From NCBI GenBank assembly GCA_937916345.1, contig CALFUE010000145.1:1-35108 (forward strand): 35,108 bases of DNA, written 5' to 3'. The first letter of the stretch is position 1, and each line of letters begins with the position of its first letter. This stretch comes from an uncultured bacterium (GTDB lineage Bacteria > Bacillota > Clostridia > Lachnospirales > Lachnospiraceae). Both the position numbers and the translations under genes were made by a program. The notes below the pieces were generated by a model. That model saw only the letters and a list, made by a program, of their open reading frames with translations. It was not told the DNA's origin and ran no database searches. Below are positions 15,083-23,432 of the stretch, in pieces.

Positions 15083-15730
15083 TCATTTGATGACCGTAGA
15101 TACCGCCGCTCCGTCGCCAACGGGAAGTATCACGCTCTTTAGCCTGTCATTGTGGGTGATCTCGTAGAGATATTCCCGCATCCTCTTATGTATGGTACGG
15201 TTCCGCCGCTTCACCAGATATCTGGATTCAATTATATCACCGTCAAAAAAACAATTGTCGGTCAATATAACAGAACCGGTCTTCACATGCGAGAGTATCA
15301 GCGGCAGGATATTGATATACTGTCCCTTTGCCGCGTCCATAAACACAAAATCAAACTGCTCTTTAGGGTCCAATGCACCGATAACCTCGGCAGCATCTCC
15401 AAAGAGCAGCCTGATCCTCTCAGAATATTTGCTTTCTGAAATATTATTTTTTGCTTCCTCAAATCTGGGAGGATAATTCTCGATAGTGGTGATCTCGCAT
15501 GAAGCGCCGTATTCCGCAATTACCAGGGAAGAGTACCCCACCGCTGTTCCTATCTCCAGGATCTTATCAAAAGAATGGACAGCCATCAGATATTTGAGAA
15601 GCATCTTCATGTCGTCCCTGATTATAGGAACCTCTTCCTCCTTACACCTGTCATGGAGCTTTCTGAGCCACAACGGATCTTCCGAATCGAGAGATGAAAC
15701 ATATATGCCAATCCTGCTTTGATCCATCAT
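15083..15730 (-). CDS. trmR: tRNA 5-hydroxyuridine methyltransferase (O-methyltransferase family 3)
   Basis: This SAM-dependent enzyme converts 5-hydroxyuridine to 5-methoxyuridine at the wobble position. The SAM motif ILEIGTAVGYSSLVIAEYG lies near 57-75, with an acidic motif ITTIENYPPRFEEAK after it. The catalytic metal-site region FDFVFMDAAKGQYI and LTDNCFFDGDI match the COMT-like family. It precedes trhP as yrrM precedes yrrN/yrrO in Bacillus. The start overlaps the upstream MltG-like stub by 4 bases (or 1 base from the second ATG, at 15727), so translation is probably coupled. Confidence 0.9.
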   Translation of the reverse strand: MMDQSRIGIYVSSLDSEDPLWLRKLHDRCKEEEVPIIRDDMKMLLKYLMAVHSFDKILEIGTAVGYSSLVIAEYGASCEITTIENYPPRFEEAKNNISESKYSERIRLLFGDAAEVIGALDPKEQFDFVFMDAAKGQYINILPLILSHVKTGSVILTDNCFFDGDIIESRYLVKRRNRTIHKRMREYLYEITHNDRLKSVILPVGDGAAVSTVIK

Positions 15731-16137
15731 TCTTCTCCGGCGAGGGCAGCATCGATATCAATACCTGCCATAGTGGCTATCAGCTCTGTGTAATCCATTG
15801 ATGTATTTAAGGTATAAACTCCGGGCTTTATCCTGGCCTCGTCATCATCGTCAAGCCTGAACTGGGAGATGAACAGCTGCACCGTAAAGACATATTTATC
15901 CGCCACCAGCCCCTTTTCATAGAGGTTTTCAGCGACAACGGAGTAAGAAGTGTCGTTTATAGTCACAAGTATATCCCGCCCGTTTTCCTCAGAGGACACG
16001 GAAGGCTCGGTAAATACCCTGTATCCGAAATCGTATGCCCTGATACCGATGCGGTAGGCTACAAGTATAACCAGAATCCACACCAAAGCAACTATGCTGA
16101 TATTTAAAAGGCGAAGAGCTACGCTCGACAGCTTCAC
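15727..16137 (-). CDS. Short MltG/YceG-like membrane protein without catalytic domain
   Basis: The protein has 136 residues. One membrane helix (about 10-32, ISIVALVWILVILVAYRIG) is followed by an extracytoplasmic domain: VTINDTSYSVVAENLYEKGLV, DKYVFTVQL and KPGVYTLNTSMDYTELIATM. That matches the N-terminal LysM-like part of endolytic transglycosylase MltG (GxYxLxxxMxxxEIL). The catalytic YceG domain that normally follows, including the conserved glutamate, is absent, since family members exceed 300 residues. Its place between RNase J and trmR is that of yrrL (mltG) in Bacillus. It may be an accessory or regulatory remnant. Confidence 0.7.
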   Translation of the reverse strand: MKLSSVALRLLNISIVALVWILVILVAYRIGIRAYDFGYRVFTEPSVSSEENGRDILVTINDTSYSVVAENLYEKGLVADKYVFTVQLFISQFRLDDDDEARIKPGVYTLNTSMDYTELIATMAGIDIDAALAGEE

Positions 16138-16138
16138 A

Positions 16139-17812
16139 CTATACCTCCATTATGATGGGAATGATCATGGGACGCCGCTCTGTCTCCTTCCAGACAAAAC
16201 TTCCCAGCTCATCCTTTATCACAAGCTTTAGGCGATTCCAATCCTTCTTGGTGAAATCGAAGCCTTTTATCACATTTTTAAGGACTTCTCTGGCGTCATC
16301 CATGAGGTTCGCAGCGCCCTTCACATAGACAAAGCCGCGAGAAACCACCTCCGGCTCCGATGTGAGAAGTCCGTCGTATTTGTCCACTCCGAGAACTACT
16401 ATTATGATGCCCTCTTCCCCAAGCCTCTGGCGATCCTTTAAAACGATGCTTCCCACATCACCAACGCCGAGGCCGTCAACCATCACATCACCGACCTTCA
16501 CATGACCGGTCACCTTTGCGAAATTATCCGAATCATTCAGTTCCAGCACATCTCCTGATTTGAGCAGAAAAATATTTTCCTTCGGGATGCCCAGCTCGTA
16601 AGCTATGGCGCCCTGAGCCTTTCTGTGCTTGTACTCCCCGTGGATGGGGATGGAATACTTCGGCCGAAGCAGTGAGTAGATCAGTTTTATATCCTCCCTG
16701 CAGGCGTGTCCGGATACATGTACATCCTGAAATATGACATCGGCTCCCTTCATGGAGAGCTCATTTATAATGCGCGATATTGCCTTCTCGTTTCCGGGGA
16801 TGGGGTTGGAACTGAAGACTACGGTATCCGTAGGCTTTATGGATATACGCTTGTGAGTACCGTTGGCAAGTCTTGACATAGCTGCCATGCTCTCACCCTG
16901 ACTGCCTGTAGTGATGAGCACCGTCCTCTCGTCAGGATAGCGTTTCAGCTCATCAACGGATATCAGGGTATTGTCGGGAATATTGATATACCCCAGCTCC
17001 CTGGCTGTCTCAATGATATTTACCATGCTGCGCCCCTCGATCTCCACCTTGCGGTTCCTCTCGTGGGCGATATTTATTATCTGCTGCACGCGATCCACAT
17101 TTGAAGCAAAAGTAGAAATGATAATGCGGCTGTTCTTGTGATCGTCAAATATGGTCTCAAGCGCTTTTCCAACTGTGCGCTCAGACATGGTAAAGCCCGG
17201 GCGTTCAGCATTGGTGGAATCACACATTACTGCCAGGACGCCTTTTTTGCCCAGCTCTCCGAAGCGCTGGAGATCTATGGCATCTCCGAACACGGGAGTG
17301 TAATCCACCTTAAAATCACCCGTATGGACAATGACGCCGGCAGGTGAATATATCGCCAAAGCCGCCGCGTCCTGGATGGAGTGGTTCGTCTTTATAAATT
17401 CAACCCTGAATTCACCGGCATTTATATGCATGCCGTATTTTACCACTTTTCGTCTGGTGACCGAGAGCATGCCATGCTCCTCAAGCTTTCTGTCTATCAG
17501 TCCCACCGTAAGCTTTGTGGCATATATAGGCACATTAATCTGCTTTAGTATGTAGGGCAGGGCTCCGATGTGATCCTCGTGACCGTGAGTGATAAAAAAG
17601 CCCTTTACCTTTTGTTTGTTCTCCAACAGATAGGTGATATCCGGTATCACCAAATCTATTCCAAGCATATCGTCCTCGGGGAAGGCCAAACCGCAGTCGA
17701 CCACTATGATACTCTCCCCGTATTCAAACGCCGTGATATTCATTCCGATCTGCTCAAGTCCACCCAGCGGGATGACCTTCAGACGCGGATTTCTAGACTG
17801 TCCTTTCTTCAC
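16139..17812 (-). CDS. rnj: Ribonuclease J
   Basis: This metallo-beta-lactamase/beta-CASP nuclease has 5'-to-3' exonuclease and endonuclease activity in mRNA decay and rRNA maturation. The zinc motif HGHEDHIGAL places H76, H78, D80 and H81. Further ligands are in VHTGDFKVD and, at the beta-CASP end, HVSGHACREDI and IPIHGEYKH. The length of 557 residues is typical for RNase J. DUF1292 lies three bases upstream and the MltG-like stub one base downstream, so it is inside an operon. Whether it is J1 or J2 cannot be told; no second copy is in the window. Confidence 0.95.
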   Translation of the reverse strand: MKKGQSRNPRLKVIPLGGLEQIGMNITAFEYGESIIVVDCGLAFPEDDMLGIDLVIPDITYLLENKQKVKGFFITHGHEDHIGALPYILKQINVPIYATKLTVGLIDRKLEEHGMLSVTRRKVVKYGMHINAGEFRVEFIKTNHSIQDAAALAIYSPAGVIVHTGDFKVDYTPVFGDAIDLQRFGELGKKGVLAVMCDSTNAERPGFTMSERTVGKALETIFDDHKNSRIIISTFASNVDRVQQIINIAHERNRKVEIEGRSMVNIIETARELGYINIPDNTLISVDELKRYPDERTVLITTGSQGESMAAMSRLANGTHKRISIKPTDTVVFSSNPIPGNEKAISRIINELSMKGADVIFQDVHVSGHACREDIKLIYSLLRPKYSIPIHGEYKHRKAQGAIAYELGIPKENIFLLKSGDVLELNDSDNFAKVTGHVKVGDVMVDGLGVGDVGSIVLKDRQRLGEEGIIIVVLGVDKYDGLLTSEPEVVSRGFVYVKGAANLMDDAREVLKNVIKGFDFTKKDWNRLKLVIKDELGSFVWKETERRPMIIPIIMEV

Positions 17813-17815
17813 AAA

Positions 17816-18088
17816 TCATTCCTCTTTTTTTTCTATCTCGAAATCTATATCATCTGACAGCTCGGCAAACACTTTTGTCAATGCTATCAATGTATTCTCG
17901 TCTTCAACAAATTCGTAAAACCCTTCTTCTCCCTCTTCCTCCACCAAATGCATGATGTAAGCGGTGGTCTTGTCATGGGAATCGAGAGCCAAAATATATT
18001 CCTCACCGGCAAGCTTTGTCTTTTCTAAGATATCAACCTCGAGGCTTCCGGTTTCAAACTCATCATCTTCTATGATTATACTTCCCAT
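17816..18088 (-). CDS. DUF1292 protein (YrzB-like)
   Basis: A very acidic protein of about 90 residues. The core GSIIIEDDEFETGSLEVDILEKTKLAGEEYILAL, read in pieces here, and the C-terminal half matching FYEFVEDENTLIAL are characteristic of DUF1292, a small domain of unknown function. The start at 18088 follows GGAG at seven bases; the frame continues to 18112 without a site. In Bacillus and clostridia it follows ruvX (yrrK), as here. A terminator separates it from ruvX, but I found no convincing promoter of its own. Confidence 0.88.
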   Translation of the reverse strand: MGSIIIEDDEFETGSLEVDILEKTKLAGEEYILALDSHDKTTAYIMHLVEEEGEEGFYEFVEDENTLIALTKVFAELSDDIDFEIEKKEE

Positions 18089-18144
18089 ATCTGATCTCCT
18101 GATAAGTAACACAGGTTAATCCTGCTGCATAAAAAACTATTAAG

Positions 18145-18181
18145 AAAAAAATCGAGTAGGGAGAATCCATCACTCCCTACT
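18145..18181 (-). terminator. Rho-independent terminator inside the end of ruvX
   Basis: AGTAGGGAG (18155-18163) and CTCCCTACT (18173-18181) form a perfect 9-bp stem with a 9-base loop. On the minus strand it is followed by CGA and then seven U residues (18145-18151). The right arm (18173-18181) encodes the last codons of ruvX, so the stop codon lies in the loop. Confidence 0.85.
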
Positions 18182-18604
18182 TAATACATTATCCATATAA
18201 TCCTGAAGTATGATCGCAGCAGCGATTTTATCTATATGTTCCTTTTGCATATCTCTTGGAATTCCGGAAATATCAAGTATCTCCCGGGCACTTGCGGTGG
18301 TAAATCTCTCGTCATAAAGTGTAACCGGTATGGCGGTACGCCTGCCAACCTGCTCCGCGAAATCCCTGGCTTTAAGTGAGCGCCCCGACTCGGTGCCGTC
18401 CTCATAAACCGGAAGCCCGACAATGATACGACCGATATCATACAAAGCAACGAGTCTTTCTATCTCTGCGAAAGTCCTGCGCAGCTTTTTCTCATGAGGT
18501 CTTTTGATAGTGCTGTGCTCGTGAGCGAGAATATTCAGCTCATCAGATATGGCTACGCCCACTGTAAAAGCACCAAAATCAAGACCCATAAGCCTGTCAC
18601 TCAT
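18170..18604 (-). CDS. ruvX: YqgF/RuvX, putative pre-16S rRNA nuclease
   Basis: An RNase H-like fold enzyme linked to maturation of the 16S rRNA 5' end and annotated earlier as a Holliday junction resolvase. The N-terminal strand [16 protein letters not shown] carries the first catalytic aspartate. [17 protein letters not shown] and the motif [11 protein letters not shown] follow. The length of 144 residues is normal. Its start overlaps the end of ireB by 8 bases. The last bases also form a terminator stem. Confidence 0.95.
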   Translation of the reverse strand: MSDRLMGLDFGAFTVGVAISDELNILAHEHSTIKRPHEKKLRRTFAEIERLVALYDIGRIIVGLPVYEDGTESGRSLKARDFAEQVGRRTAIPVTLYDERFTTASAREILDISGIPRDMQKEHIDKIAAAIILQDYMDNVLSRE

Positions 18605-18857
18605 AATGCGCCTGTATATAATCGCTCAAGAGCTCCTCCACCAGTTCATCCCTCTCAACCTTCATGATGAGGCTTCTGGCATTCCCGTGGCTGGTGATAT
18701 AGGTCGGATCACCGGACATGATATAACCGACGATCTGATTAAGCGGATTGTATCCTTTTTCTCTCAGAGCCGCGTATACCTGATCCAAGACCTCCTTGAC
18801 GGAGACCTGCTGTGTAGACACGGCCTTGAAGTACTGCGTACTCTTCAAGTCCTGCAT
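18597..18857 (-). CDS. IreB family regulatory phosphoprotein
   Basis: This 86-residue protein of the UPF0297/YrzL family has the typical pattern [36 protein letters not shown] and [13 protein letters not shown]. In Enterococcus the homologue IreB is phosphorylated by the kinase IreK on N-terminal threonines and lowers cephalosporin tolerance. Here the N-terminal region has several S/T residues ([16 protein letters not shown]). It precedes ruvX, as is usual. Confidence 0.93.
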   Translation of the reverse strand: MQDLKSTQYFKAVSTQQVSVKEVLDQVYAALREKGYNPLNQIVGYIMSGDPTYITSHGNARSLIMKVERDELVEELLSDYIQAHYE

Positions 18858-18886
18858 ATAAAACTCCCCAAAGACAAAATCGTCTT

Positions 18887-19120
18887 TTACTGCACAATAT
18901 ACGGCTTGATCACACTCATGATCTCATCAACACCTTCCTCGGAATGGATGGCGAGATCGATAGGCTTTGAAAGATCAAGAGAAAAGATACCCATGATCGA
19001 TTTTGCGTCGATAACATATCTGCCTGAAATCAGATCGAAATCAAAATCGAACTGGGTTATGTCATTGACGAATGATTTAACCTTGTCGATTGAATTAAGT
19101 GAAATCTGTACTGTCTTCAT
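18887..19120 (-). CDS. HPr-like protein lacking the phosphocarrier histidine
   Basis: The 77-residue protein has the size and strand-helix order of HPr. The regulatory segment [12 protein letters not shown] aligns with HPr KSIMGVMSLG, placing the Ser46 equivalent at Ser41. The active-site region that should read GLHARPA is [12 protein letters not shown]; the only histidine is at position 59. It therefore cannot take phosphate from enzyme I at the usual site, although serine phosphorylation by HPr kinase remains possible, as for Bacillus Crh. AGGAGG lies upstream of the ATG. It is first in a short operon with ireB and ruvX. Confidence 0.82.
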   Translation of the reverse strand: MKTVQISLNSIDKVKSFVNDITQFDFDFDLISGRYVIDAKSIMGIFSLDLSKPIDLAIHSEEGVDEIMSVIKPYIVQ

Positions 19121-19153
19121 AAAATACCCTCCTATTTATAAACATATGAAAAT

Positions 19154-19182
19154 ACAATACCTCAAAAGCCCACATTTGTCAA
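19154..19182 (-). promoter_or_regulatory. Promoter of the HPr-like/ireB/ruvX operon, inside the end of maf
   Basis: On the minus strand TTGACA (19177-19182) is followed after 17 bases by TATTGT (19154-19159). The -35 box lies in the last codons of maf. The start site would be near 19147, leaving a leader of about 27 bases. Confidence 0.65.
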
Positions 19183-19761
19183 GTTTGCGTCTATGGATTT
19201 TAACTCGCGGTACAGCCGGCATACAGGAAGTCCCACCACATTGTAATAGTCGCCGTTTATCCCTGTGACAAACTTTGCCGATCCGTCCTGAATACCGTAG
19301 GCTCCGGCCTTGTCGAGCGGCTCCCCCGACGCTATGTAATCCAATATTTCCTCATCTGTCAGAGTCATAAAAGTGACCTTTGTGCTCTCATAAAAAGTCT
19401 TTATGATCTCCTCCCCCCTCTCAAGTGTAATGAGAGTGACGCCGGTAAACACCTCATGTTCTCTTCCGGAGAGCATGGACAGCATGGAATAAGCATCCTC
19501 ATTATCCTTTGGCTTGCCCAATATCTTTCCATCTATTGAGACCACCGTGTCGGCGCCTATCACTATCAGATCCCGCCTGTCAGGAAGACAGCTCCAAACC
19601 TCGTAGGCCTTCTGCTCAGACAGCGCACTCACCACATTCTCCGGAATGTTCGATATCATGATCTCGCGCCCCTTTGATGGGATGACCTCAAAATTCATAT
19701 CGATCAAGGTGAGCAGCTCTCTCCTCCTCGGAGAAGCCGACGCCAGTATAATTTTTTTCAT
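19162..19761 (-). CDS. maf: Maf-like nucleotide pyrophosphatase
   Basis: Maf hydrolyses non-canonical or excess nucleoside triphosphates to monophosphates and was named for a septation effect in Bacillus. The phosphate-binding N-terminus ASASPRRRELL, VIGADTVVSIDGKILGKP, SGREHEVFTGV and GAYGIQDGSAKFV are all present. GGAGG lies six bases before the ATG, which overlaps the ung stop by 4 bases. The pairing with ung groups two nucleotide-quality functions. The last codons double as the -35 box of the next operon. Confidence 0.95.
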   Translation of the reverse strand: MKKIILASASPRRRELLTLIDMNFEVIPSKGREIMISNIPENVVSALSEQKAYEVWSCLPDRRDLIVIGADTVVSIDGKILGKPKDNEDAYSMLSMLSGREHEVFTGVTLITLERGEEIIKTFYESTKVTFMTLTDEEILDYIASGEPLDKAGAYGIQDGSAKFVTGINGDYYNVVGLPVCRLYRELKSIDANLTNVGF

Positions 19762-20432
19762 AAGCAGCCTCCGTTTAATTCCCAGTTTACGGGCCGAGCA
19801 CCTTTACCGACGAGATATTCGTTAGCCCTCGAAAAATGTCTGCACCCGAAGAAGCCTCTGTTTGCCGATAAAGGCGAGGGATGTGCGGCGCACAGCACCA
19901 GGTGACCCGGATTTTTTAACATTTTTTTCTTTTTCTCTGCATCCTTCCCCCAGAGCATAAATACGAGAGGATCATCTGTCATGTCAAGCTCTCTTATCAG
20001 GGCATCGGTAAAACTCTGCCAGCCCAGGCGATCATGGCTCTTCGGCTCTCCTTCCCGAACGGAAAGGACACTGTTTAAGAGCAAAACCCCCTCCTTTGCC
20101 CATGGTGTCAGACAGCCGTCCCTTGGGGTACCTATGCCGACATCCGCCTCCAGTTCCTTATATATATTACGCAATGATGGCGGGATTTTTTTACAATCAG
20201 GCAAAACAGAAAAAGCAAGGCCGTGGGCCTGCCCCGGCTCGTGATAGGGATCCTGCCCCATTATCACCACCCGAAGCCTGTCCGGGTCAGATAAAAAAAG
20301 AGCATTGAACAGATCATCCCTCGGCGGATATACAGTGTGATCCTCATACTCTTTTTCCAAATTCTCCATCAAACGGATAAAGTATTCCTTCTTTTTTTCT
20401 CTGTCAAGAAAAGCTCTCAAATCCATGCTCAC
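19758..20432 (-). CDS. ung: Uracil-DNA glycosylase, family 1
   Basis: It removes uracil from DNA as the first step of base excision repair. The catalytic motif [18 protein letters not shown] places Asp61 and His64. The second motif [15 protein letters not shown] is near residue 183. The length of 224 residues is standard. The GTG start at 20432 overlaps the hisF stop by 4 bases; an ATG two codons later (20426) is an alternative. Confidence 0.97.
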   Translation of the reverse strand: MSMDLRAFLDREKKKEYFIRLMENLEKEYEDHTVYPPRDDLFNALFLSDPDRLRVVIMGQDPYHEPGQAHGLAFSVLPDCKKIPPSLRNIYKELEADVGIGTPRDGCLTPWAKEGVLLLNSVLSVREGEPKSHDRLGWQSFTDALIRELDMTDDPLVFMLWGKDAEKKKKMLKNPGHLVLCAAHPSPLSANRGFFGCRHFSRANEYLVGKGARPVNWELNGGCL

Positions 20433-21190
20433 AACCGAACGCTTACCCCCGAATCCCTCAGATATCCTTTCAGATCCGATATCCCAAGTTCCTTGAAATG
20501 AAACAATGACGCAGCCAGCGCGGCGTCAGCATGAGCCTCCTCAAACACATCGAGGAAATGGCGTTTCTCCCCCGCTCCGCCTGAGGCTATAACAGGTATT
20601 CCCACAGCATCGGATACAGCCTTTGTTATCTCCGTATCAAAGCCCTCCTTTGTTCCGTCAGCATCCATTGATGTGAGGAGTATCTCCCCCGCGCCCTTTT
20701 TCTCTGCGGTAAGCGCCCATTCGAAGGCATCGATCCCAATATCGACGCGGCCACCGTTTTTGTACACGCTGTAGCCCGAAGAATCTTTTCGCCTTTTGAC
20801 ATCGATGGCAACTACCACACATTGCGAGCCAAATTTCATGGCAGCATCAGATATGAGATCGGGATTCATGATCGCCGCAGAATTCACAGCCACCTTGTCT
20901 GCCCCCTCACGCAAGAGAACCCTGAAATCCTCCACAGTTCTGATGCCTCCACCCACCGTAAATGGTATGAATACCTGATCCGCCACGTGGCGCACCATGT
21001 CAATGACAGTGTCCCGCCCGTCGCAGGATGCCGTGATATCGAGAAATACCAGCTCATCGGCTCCCGCCTCGTCATAGTTTCTCGCAGCCTCCACCGGATC
21101 ACCGGCGTCCCTTATATTCAGGAATTTAACTCCCTTTACCACCCTGCCCTTGTCTATATCCAGACAGGGGATTATTCTCTTGGTATACAT
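20429..21190 (-). CDS. hisF: Imidazole glycerol phosphate synthase cyclase subunit
   Basis: HisF takes ammonia from HisH and converts PRFAR to imidazole glycerol phosphate and AICAR, linking histidine and purine synthesis. It is a full (beta/alpha)8 barrel. Catalytic Asp11 is in [12 protein letters not shown], and the second aspartate in VVAIDVKR corresponds to Asp130. The phosphate loops FTVGGGIRT and PVIASGGAG are present. It starts one base after the hisH stop. Only these two his genes are present; the rest of the pathway lies elsewhere. Confidence 0.97.
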   Translation of the reverse strand: MYTKRIIPCLDIDKGRVVKGVKFLNIRDAGDPVEAARNYDEAGADELVFLDITASCDGRDTVIDMVRHVADQVFIPFTVGGGIRTVEDFRVLLREGADKVAVNSAAIMNPDLISDAAMKFGSQCVVVAIDVKRRKDSSGYSVYKNGGRVDIGIDAFEWALTAEKKGAGEILLTSMDADGTKEGFDTEITKAVSDAVGIPVIASGGAGEKRHFLDVFEEAHADAALAASLFHFKELGISDLKGYLRDSGVSVRL

Positions 21191-21191
21191 C

Positions 21192-21800
21192 CTAAAGCTC
21201 CAGAAAATTCTTTAATACTCTCAAGCCGGCCTTCGAACTCTTTTCCGGGTGAAACTGACAAGCAAAGACATTCCCCCATTCTACTGCTGCATCAAAGATT
21301 ATGCCGTAATCGCTCCTGCCGGCAACGGCGCCTTCATCCTCACAATCCAGATAGTAGGAATGCACAAAATAGAAATATTCGTCGTCCCTGATACCCTTGA
21401 ACAATCTGCTGCCGTTTCCCGTCAGACTCAGAGAATTCCAGCCTATATGCGGTATCTTTAATCCCATGTCGTCGGGAAAGCGCCTCACATGTCCCGGTAT
21501 AAGGCCAAGGCCCTTTTCACCGGGGCTCTCCTCGCTGTCGGAAAAAAGCAGCTGCAGGCCTAAGCATATTCCCAAAAAAGGTTTATCCCTGTCTATTGCC
21601 TCTTTTATCACCTGGTCAAGGCCGCTGATCTTAAGCTTTTTTGAAGCATCCCCGAAATTGCCAACCCCGGGGAGTATCACCCGATCGGCGGATAATATTT
21701 CCTTACCATCCGATGACACTACAGACTCTGCTCCCAAAGCGTCAATGGCGCGAACTACATTTCTGATATTTCCGGCATCATAATCTATTACTGCTATCAC
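21192..21800 (-). CDS. hisH: Imidazole glycerol phosphate synthase glutamine amidotransferase subunit
   Basis: HisH hydrolyses glutamine and channels ammonia to HisF. It has a class I glutamine amidotransferase triad: Cys79 in [11 protein letters not shown], with His184 and Glu186 in CQFHPEKSS. The N-terminus [18 protein letters not shown] is typical. The start is GTG, overlapping the TAG of the upstream gene by one base, with GAGG eight bases before it. At 202 residues it is complete. Confidence 0.96.
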   Translation of the reverse strand: MIAVIDYDAGNIRNVVRAIDALGAESVVSSDGKEILSADRVILPGVGNFGDASKKLKISGLDQVIKEAIDRDKPFLGICLGLQLLFSDSEESPGEKGLGLIPGHVRRFPDDMGLKIPHIGWNSLSLTGNGSRLFKGIRDDEYFYFVHSYYLDCEDEGAVAGRSDYGIIFDAAVEWGNVFACQFHPEKSSKAGLRVLKNFLEL

Positions 21801-23428
21801 TAATTATACCTCAGCCCCAGACCCTCCAGCACTCTGTGTATAGCCACGGAATAATCATCTCTGTCCTCTATGGCGTATATTTCCAGTGCCTCCTCCGGCG
21901 TCATGCTGTACTGGTCGGCCAATTGCTTCTCTATCTCTTTCTTCAACATATTCATCTGGGAAACGCAACCCCATTCCTCCGCGTGCAGATTCTCGATCTC
22001 ACACCTGCCCAAGCCCCTGATGAGGCAGTCTATGGCCAGATCGTACTTTCTGATGGAAACAAGCGAGTAATAAGCCTCAAGCTCTGTCTGGATCACCGCA
22101 AGAGTCTTTGATCTGTTGTAGAGTTCTTCCTCGCTCTCGTTTCTGTCAAGGGGCTCCAACGCCTTGTAGGCCTCTATGTAATTCCCCTTGTCGTAGCTCT
22201 CCTTAGCCCTGGTCACATAGTTAGATTTCGAAACCACATTTGTACCCATATAGATCAGGACAAAGAGTGAAGCCGCTATCACAACAATGAGTATGACAGG
22301 GAGCTTTGGAAGAGGTTTCCCTTTGGGTTCTTTCTTCTTTTCTTTTTTTGGCTTCGGCTCTTTCTTCGGCTTTTCTTTTTTTGGCTTTGGCTCTTTCTTT
22401 GGCTTTTCCTTCTTTTCTTTTTTCTTTTTCTTATCGTCCTCGCCCTCTCCCTTTGCGTCCTCCGCAGCCATATCATCGAGAACCTTGTCAGTCTCGGCAG
22501 TCAGAACCTCAGCGGAATTGACATCGGCATCCCCGATATCTATGCCCTCATCCTCGGAATCATCGCCGAACAGCAGGCTCAAGAGCTTTGAAAAGAATCC
22601 TCCCCCCTTTTCCTTCTTTTCCTTTTTACCCTTCTTTCCCTCCTCCTGCTCTGCCATCCTGGCCTGGGTGGCGCTCTGCGCACTGGCAAAACTGTCAGGG
22701 TCCGCCAGATTATCCTCATCTATGTGGAAATCATCGCTGTCGGAATTGAGCATCCGCCCGATCTCCGCGAGAGCGGCATCCTCGGAATCCTCCAATTCCA
22801 TCCCCTCTATGGCCTCATCCAGATGCTCCTCATCTATGATCGTTTCCTCATCCTCATCAGAAAGGGGCAGCGGAGCATCAAACAGGCTCTCGAGATCCTT
22901 CATACCCTCGGGAGCAGCGCCGGTTTCATCTGCCGGGGGAGCCTCTTCATCCGCCGTCACAGTCTCGGGCTCAGTATCAAATGGCTCAGGCAGCGCTCCC
23001 AGCTCAGGCTCAGGTGAACCGGAGAATTTAATAGAATCTGAGCCATCAGAAAAACCGGCATCGTCTGCTGATGCCGTTGTTTCTGCTTCCTTTAAGAAGT
23101 CCTCCGTCTCGTCGTCATCCATGAGCTCCAGATCTTCATCATCGATGCCGCTGAGGTCAAAATTTTCGAGGGAATCCTCCGCAGGCCTTTTTTCTTCCTG
23201 CGAATCCAGGGATTTTTCAAATTCAGTTAAGAAATCTTCGTCCTCTCCCAATCCGAGATCAGCCTCAAATTCCTTCAGGAACTGATCCTCTCTCATCTCG
23301 TTGAGGGCTTTATTTGTTTTAGGTGGAAGATAAGCGTCCTTTTGGGATTCGGAAGCTTCATCTATCTCACTGAGCTTCTTTGTAACTGAATTCAGCAATC
23401 CGTCCAGGTAGTCTTCACTTCCGGCCAT
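21800..23428 (-). CDS. Acidic, lysine-tailed single-pass membrane protein of unknown function
   Basis: The 542-residue protein belongs to no family I recognise. Residues 1 to about 320 are extremely acidic and probably disordered. They contain three loose copies of FLxEFE (QFLKEFEADL, DFLTEFEKSL, DFLKEAETT). A lysine/proline block (about 325-372) with an 11-residue KKEKPKKEPKP-type tandem repeat leads into one membrane helix at about 373-394 (PVILIVVIAASLFVLIYMG). The last 145 residues look helical and TPR-like (SYDKGNYIEAYKALEPL). By the positive-inside rule the acidic part is cytoplasmic and the TPR-like part is outside. It follows cheV by four bases and precedes hisH. Strong coding evidence, unknown role. 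Confidence 0.8.
   Translation of the reverse strand: MAGSEDYLDGLLNSVTKKLSEIDEASESQKDAYLPPKTNKALNEMREDQFLKEFEADLGLGEDEDFLTEFEKSLDSQEEKRPAEDSLENFDLSGIDDEDLELMDDDETEDFLKEAETTASADDAGFSDGSDSIKFSGSPEPELGALPEPFDTEPETVTADEEAPPADETGAAPEGMKDLESLFDAPLPLSDEDEETIIDEEHLDEAIEGMELEDSEDAALAEIGRMLNSDSDDFHIDEDNLADPDSFASAQSATQARMAEQEEGKKGKKEKKEKGGGFFSKLLSLLFGDDSEDEGIDIGDADVNSAEVLTAETDKVLDDMAAEDAKGEGEDDKKKKKEKKEKPKKEPKPKKEKPKKEPKPKKEKKKEPKGKPLPKLPVILIVVIAASLFVLIYMGTNVVSKSNYVTRAKESYDKGNYIEAYKALEPLDRNESEEELYNRSKTLAVIQTELEAYYSLVSIRKYDLAIDCLIRGLGRCEIENLHAEEWGCVSQMNMLKKEIEKQLADQYSMTPEEALEIYAIEDRDDYSVAIHRVLEGLGLRYN
22350..22415 (-). repeat. 33-bp tandem repeat encoding a KKEKPKKEPKP unit
   Basis: Two adjacent 33-base units (22350-22382 and 22383-22415) differ at a few positions, mainly C/T changes, and encode the lysine-proline block before the membrane helix of the 542-residue protein. 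Such in-frame repeats can change copy number by slippage. Confidence 0.65.
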
Positions 23429-23432
23429 CTAA

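Noticed and set aside
22287..23285. Long plus-strand open frame, 332 residues, very rich in serine and phenylalanine
   Set aside because: It mirrors the codons of the acidic/lysine-rich 542-residue gene on the other strand. Low complexity of that gene explains the open frame, and no ribosome site or domain is present.
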